From Bradyrhizobium sp. 199 (GTDB taxonomy: Bacteria; Pseudomonadota; Alphaproteobacteria; Rhizobiales; Xanthobacteraceae): DNA of 64,000 bases. This document shows, one piece after another, positions 61,971-64,000 of this stretch. The position numbers and the translations under genes were made by a program. Location: the NCBI RefSeq assembly GCF_023073355.1, contig NZ_JADPJI010000002.1, positions 248,001 to 312,000 on the forward strand. Reading direction: 5' to 3'. The first letter of the stretch is position 1. The number at the start of each line of letters is the position of its first letter. The notes under the pieces were generated by a model. It saw only the letters and a program-made list of their open reading frames with translations, did no database searches and had not been told where the DNA came from.

Positions 61971-63305
61971 ATGAGCGCTCAGGGAACGCCAGAGGTGGCG
62001 GGCAAATCGGCGACGGTGTCAAGCGCGACGCCGAAGGGCGCCTGGACCGTCACCTTTCTCCTCTTCCTCTTCATGCTTGTGAACTTCGCCGACAAGATCG
62101 TCGTCGGTCTTGCCGGCGTTCCGATCATGACCGAGCTGAAGCTCGAGCCGGAGCAGTTCGGGCTGCTCGGCTCGTCGTTCTTCTTCCTGTTCTCGATCTC
62201 GGCAATCGTGGTCGGCTTCATCGTCAACAAGGTGCCGACCCGCTGGGTGCTGTTGACGCTCGCGGTGATCTGGGCGCTGACGCAGTTTCCGATGGTCGGC
62301 ACCGTCTCTTTCACCACACTCCTGATCTGCCGCATCGTGCTCGGCGCCGGCGAAGGCCCGGCGGCCGCGGTGGCGATGCATGCGATCTACAAATGGTTCC
62401 CCGACGAGAAGCGCACGATGCCGACCGCGATCCTGTCGCAGGGTTCGGCCTTTGGTGTCATCCTGGCGGTCCCGGCGCTGAACTGGGTCATCGTCAATCA
62501 TTCCTGGCATTATGCGTTCGGCGCCCTCGGAATCGTCGGCCTGGTCTGGGTCGCCGCCTGGCTCATACTCGGCAAGGAAGGCCCGCTGGACACCCACGCA
62601 TCGGCCGTGATCGAACCGAAAATACCCTATCTCCAGCTCCTGACATCGCGCACCTTCATCGGCTGTGTGACCGCGACCTTCGGTGCCTATTGGGCGCTGT
62701 CGCTCGGGCTCACCTGGTTCACGCCCTTCATCGTCAAGGGCCTCGGCTTCTCGCAATCTCAGGCGGGCTTCGTCTCGATCCTGCCCTGGGTGTTCGGGGC
62801 AACCATCGTCATTCTCACGGGCTGGATCTCGCAGGTGATGTTGGCGCGCGGCTACACGTCGCGGATCTCCCGCGGCGTCCTCGGCTCGGTGCCGTTGATC
62901 GTCGGCGGCCTGATCCTCGCGATGATGCCGCACGTCCAAGGCGCGGGCCTCCAGATCGCGCTGCTCGTGGTCGGCTCCGGGCTGTGCGGCGCGATCTACG
63001 TGGTCTGCCCGCCCATGCTCGGCGAGTTCACGCCGACGTCGCAGCGCGGCGCGGTCCTCGCGATCTACGGTGCGCTCTATACGCTTTCGGGCATCATCGC
63101 GCCGCTGGTGATGGGCAGCGTGATCCAGCGCGCCGGCAACATGCTCGACGGCTACATGACCGGCTTCACCATCAACGCCGCGATCATGGTCGGCTCCGGT
63201 CTGCTCGGGCTGCTTCTGCTCTGGCCGAACACGGAAAAGGCCAGGCTGATTGGTGGTGCTGCTTCCCAAGCCGCGCCGCTGAAGAGCGCGGTGTCGCCGA
63301 CGTAA
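61971..63305 (+). CDS. MFS transporter (anion:cation symporter-like)
   Basis: This 444-residue transporter has twelve predicted segments. The N-terminal FADKIVVGLAGVPIMTELKLEPEQFGLLGSSFF region and RIVLGAGEGPAAAVAMHAIYKWF are typical of organic-anion symporters of the D-galactonate/hexuronate type. GGGGAG lies six bases before ATG 61971; in-frame codons further upstream lie inside the divergent ATPase gene and are rejected. The substrate is probably a carboxylate. Confidence 0.92.
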   Translation: MSAQGTPEVAGKSATVSSATPKGAWTVTFLLFLFMLVNFADKIVVGLAGVPIMTELKLEPEQFGLLGSSFFFLFSISAIVVGFIVNKVPTRWVLLTLAVIWALTQFPMVGTVSFTTLLICRIVLGAGEGPAAAVAMHAIYKWFPDEKRTMPTAILSQGSAFGVILAVPALNWVIVNHSWHYAFGALGIVGLVWVAAWLILGKEGPLDTHASAVIEPKIPYLQLLTSRTFIGCVTATFGAYWALSLGLTWFTPFIVKGLGFSQSQAGFVSILPWVFGATIVILTGWISQVMLARGYTSRISRGVLGSVPLIVGGLILAMMPHVQGAGLQIALLVVGSGLCGAIYVVCPPMLGEFTPTSQRGAVLAIYGALYTLSGIIAPLVMGSVIQRAGNMLDGYMTGFTINAAIMVGSGLLGLLLLWPNTEKARLIGGAASQAAPLKSAVSPT

Positions 63306-63335
63306 GGGGCCATTTCCGCCAACCCAATCACAATC

Positions 63336-63380
63336 GTCGTCCGGGCCTGTGCGCGATTGCGATCCAGGCCGGGCTACGAC
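63336..63380. repeat. Palindromic element between convergent MFS genes
   Basis: GTCGTCCGGGCCTG and CAGGCCGGGCTACGAC form an imperfect inverted pair with a GTGCGCGATTGCGAT loop. It ends on the first base of the stop codon of the minus-strand MFS gene, so it probably serves as a bidirectional terminator hairpin. Confidence 0.55.
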
Positions 63381-64000
63381 TAGGTTTGTGGCCGCGGCTT
63401 CCGCTCGGTGAACGGCGACAACACCACGGTGGCGACCATGAAGATCACGGACGCGCCGAACACCCAGTGCGGCGCGTGCTGGTCCATGATCCAGCCGAAC
63501 AGCAGCGGTGAGACGATGCCGCCGAGATTAAAGCCGGTTGAGACGATGCCGAAGGCGCGGCCGGCTGCGCCCGCCGGCGCGGCATTGCGCACCAGCATGT
63601 CGCGCGAGGGGGCAATCACGCCGGAGAGGAAGCCTGCGAGCGTCATGGCGGCGGTCAGCGCCCAACCCGGCAACATCACGAGCGCAATCAGCAGCACGAT
63701 CGCCGCGTTCACGGCAAAGCAGGCCGCGGCGACATAGCCGTGGCGTTCGGTGTGATCGGCGAGGAAACCGCCTGCCAGCACGCCGGCGGCGCTGGCGCCA
63801 AGGAATGCCGTCAACATGACGTTGGCGGCCGAGTAGGACGTCCCATACCCGCTCATCAGCGCGACGACGCCGAAATTGTTGATGCCGGCGACCGACAGGC
63901 TGAGCAGCATGAATAGCGCCGTCAGCACGATCAGCGCCGGCGTGATGACGGCCTGCTTCGGCGCGCTCTCCGCGCCCGGCTTCTTCTTGCTGGCGCCGGC
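63380..64000 (-). CDS. MFS transporter, C-terminal half, cut by the window edge
   Basis: The frame stays open to base 64000, so only the C-terminal 206 residues are seen. The visible part has six hydrophobic segments, MSGYGTSYSAANVMLTAFLGASAAGVLAGGFLADHTER in sequence order, and SRDMLVRNAAPAGAAGRAFGIVSTGFN, typical of the second half of an MFS exporter. A basic, lysine-rich segment with GASKKKPGAESAPKQ precedes the first helix and is the usual central cytoplasmic loop. An in-frame GTG at 63928 is not a credible start. Substrate unknown. Confidence 0.88.
   Translation of the reverse strand, partial: AGASKKKPGAESAPKQAVITPALIVLTALFMLLSLSVAGINNFGVVALMSGYGTSYSAANVMLTAFLGASAAGVLAGGFLADHTERHGYVAAACFAVNAAIVLLIALVMLPGWALTAAMTLAGFLSGVIAPSRDMLVRNAAPAGAAGRAFGIVSTGFNLGGIVSPLLFGWIMDQHAPHWVFGASVIFMVATVVLSPFTERKPRPQT

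Overview
The window is GC-rich, densely coded chromosomal DNA that looks like Bradyrhizobium or a very close relative (Alphaproteobacteria, Nitrobacteraceae). The best single clue is the amino acid:[carrier protein] ligase at 7544-8524. Its zinc ligands fall at Cys131, Glu176 and Cys279, the positions I recall for the Bradyrhizobium japonicum enzyme Bll0957, and a carrier protein and an acyl-CoA-dehydrogenase-like protein lie beside it. Families of intergenic palindromic repeats typical of this group and a profusion of solute-binding proteins, acyl-CoA ligases and acyl-CoA dehydrogenases agree. I recognise 48 protein genes, the last cut by the window edge. I saw no tRNA, rRNA, CRISPR array, insertion sequence or prophage.

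Layout. 107-3233: a tripartite tricarboxylate transporter (tctCBA order, minus strand). 3435-6302: a four-PAS GGDEF-EAL protein. 6551-10411: the aminoacyl carrier protein locus (carrier protein on plus; flavoprotein, ligase and acyltransferase on minus). 10592-12598: mtnP-mtnA of methionine salvage. 12698-19472: HAD hydrolase, secreted trypsin-like protease, Baeyer-Villiger type monooxygenase, lone MlaD/MCE protein, ADP-forming acyl-CoA synthetase. 19676-29201: a cell-surface island with three family 2 glycosyltransferases, a Gram-negative sortase with its LPKTA-tailed VIT/VWA substrate, an XRE regulator and a sulfotransferase. 29212-41157: uptake and catabolism of an unknown carboxylic acid (solute-binding protein, acyl-CoA ligase, two acyl-CoA dehydrogenases, GST, AraC regulator, beta-keto acid cleavage enzyme, biotin-dependent acyl-CoA carboxylase). 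41386-42192: a CREST-type membrane hydrolase behind two operator-like palindromes. 42164-47703: a complete dipeptide/oligopeptide ABC importer. 48094-50817: an iron-alcohol-dehydrogenase-fold enzyme with a second acyl-CoA ligase. 51179-55560: an RND efflux pair. 55867-57060: an orphan branched-chain-amino-acid-type binding protein. 57218-61817: MAPEG protein and an AttEFGH-like ABC system. 61971-64000: two MFS transporters, the second incomplete.

The most interesting locus is the aminoacyl carrier protein system: a tRNA-synthetase-derived ligase loads an amino acid (glycine in the characterised homologue) onto a dedicated carrier protein, next to a flavoprotein of acyl-CoA dehydrogenase fold that lacks the usual catalytic glutamate and a putative acyltransferase. 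Its product is unknown to me. Second are the sortase pair in a Gram-negative and a C-terminal module that appears to recur in two glycosyltransferases and one sulfotransferase of the surface island. Several real starts are TTG or GTG, or lie well inside longer open frames; the choice is justified in each entry.
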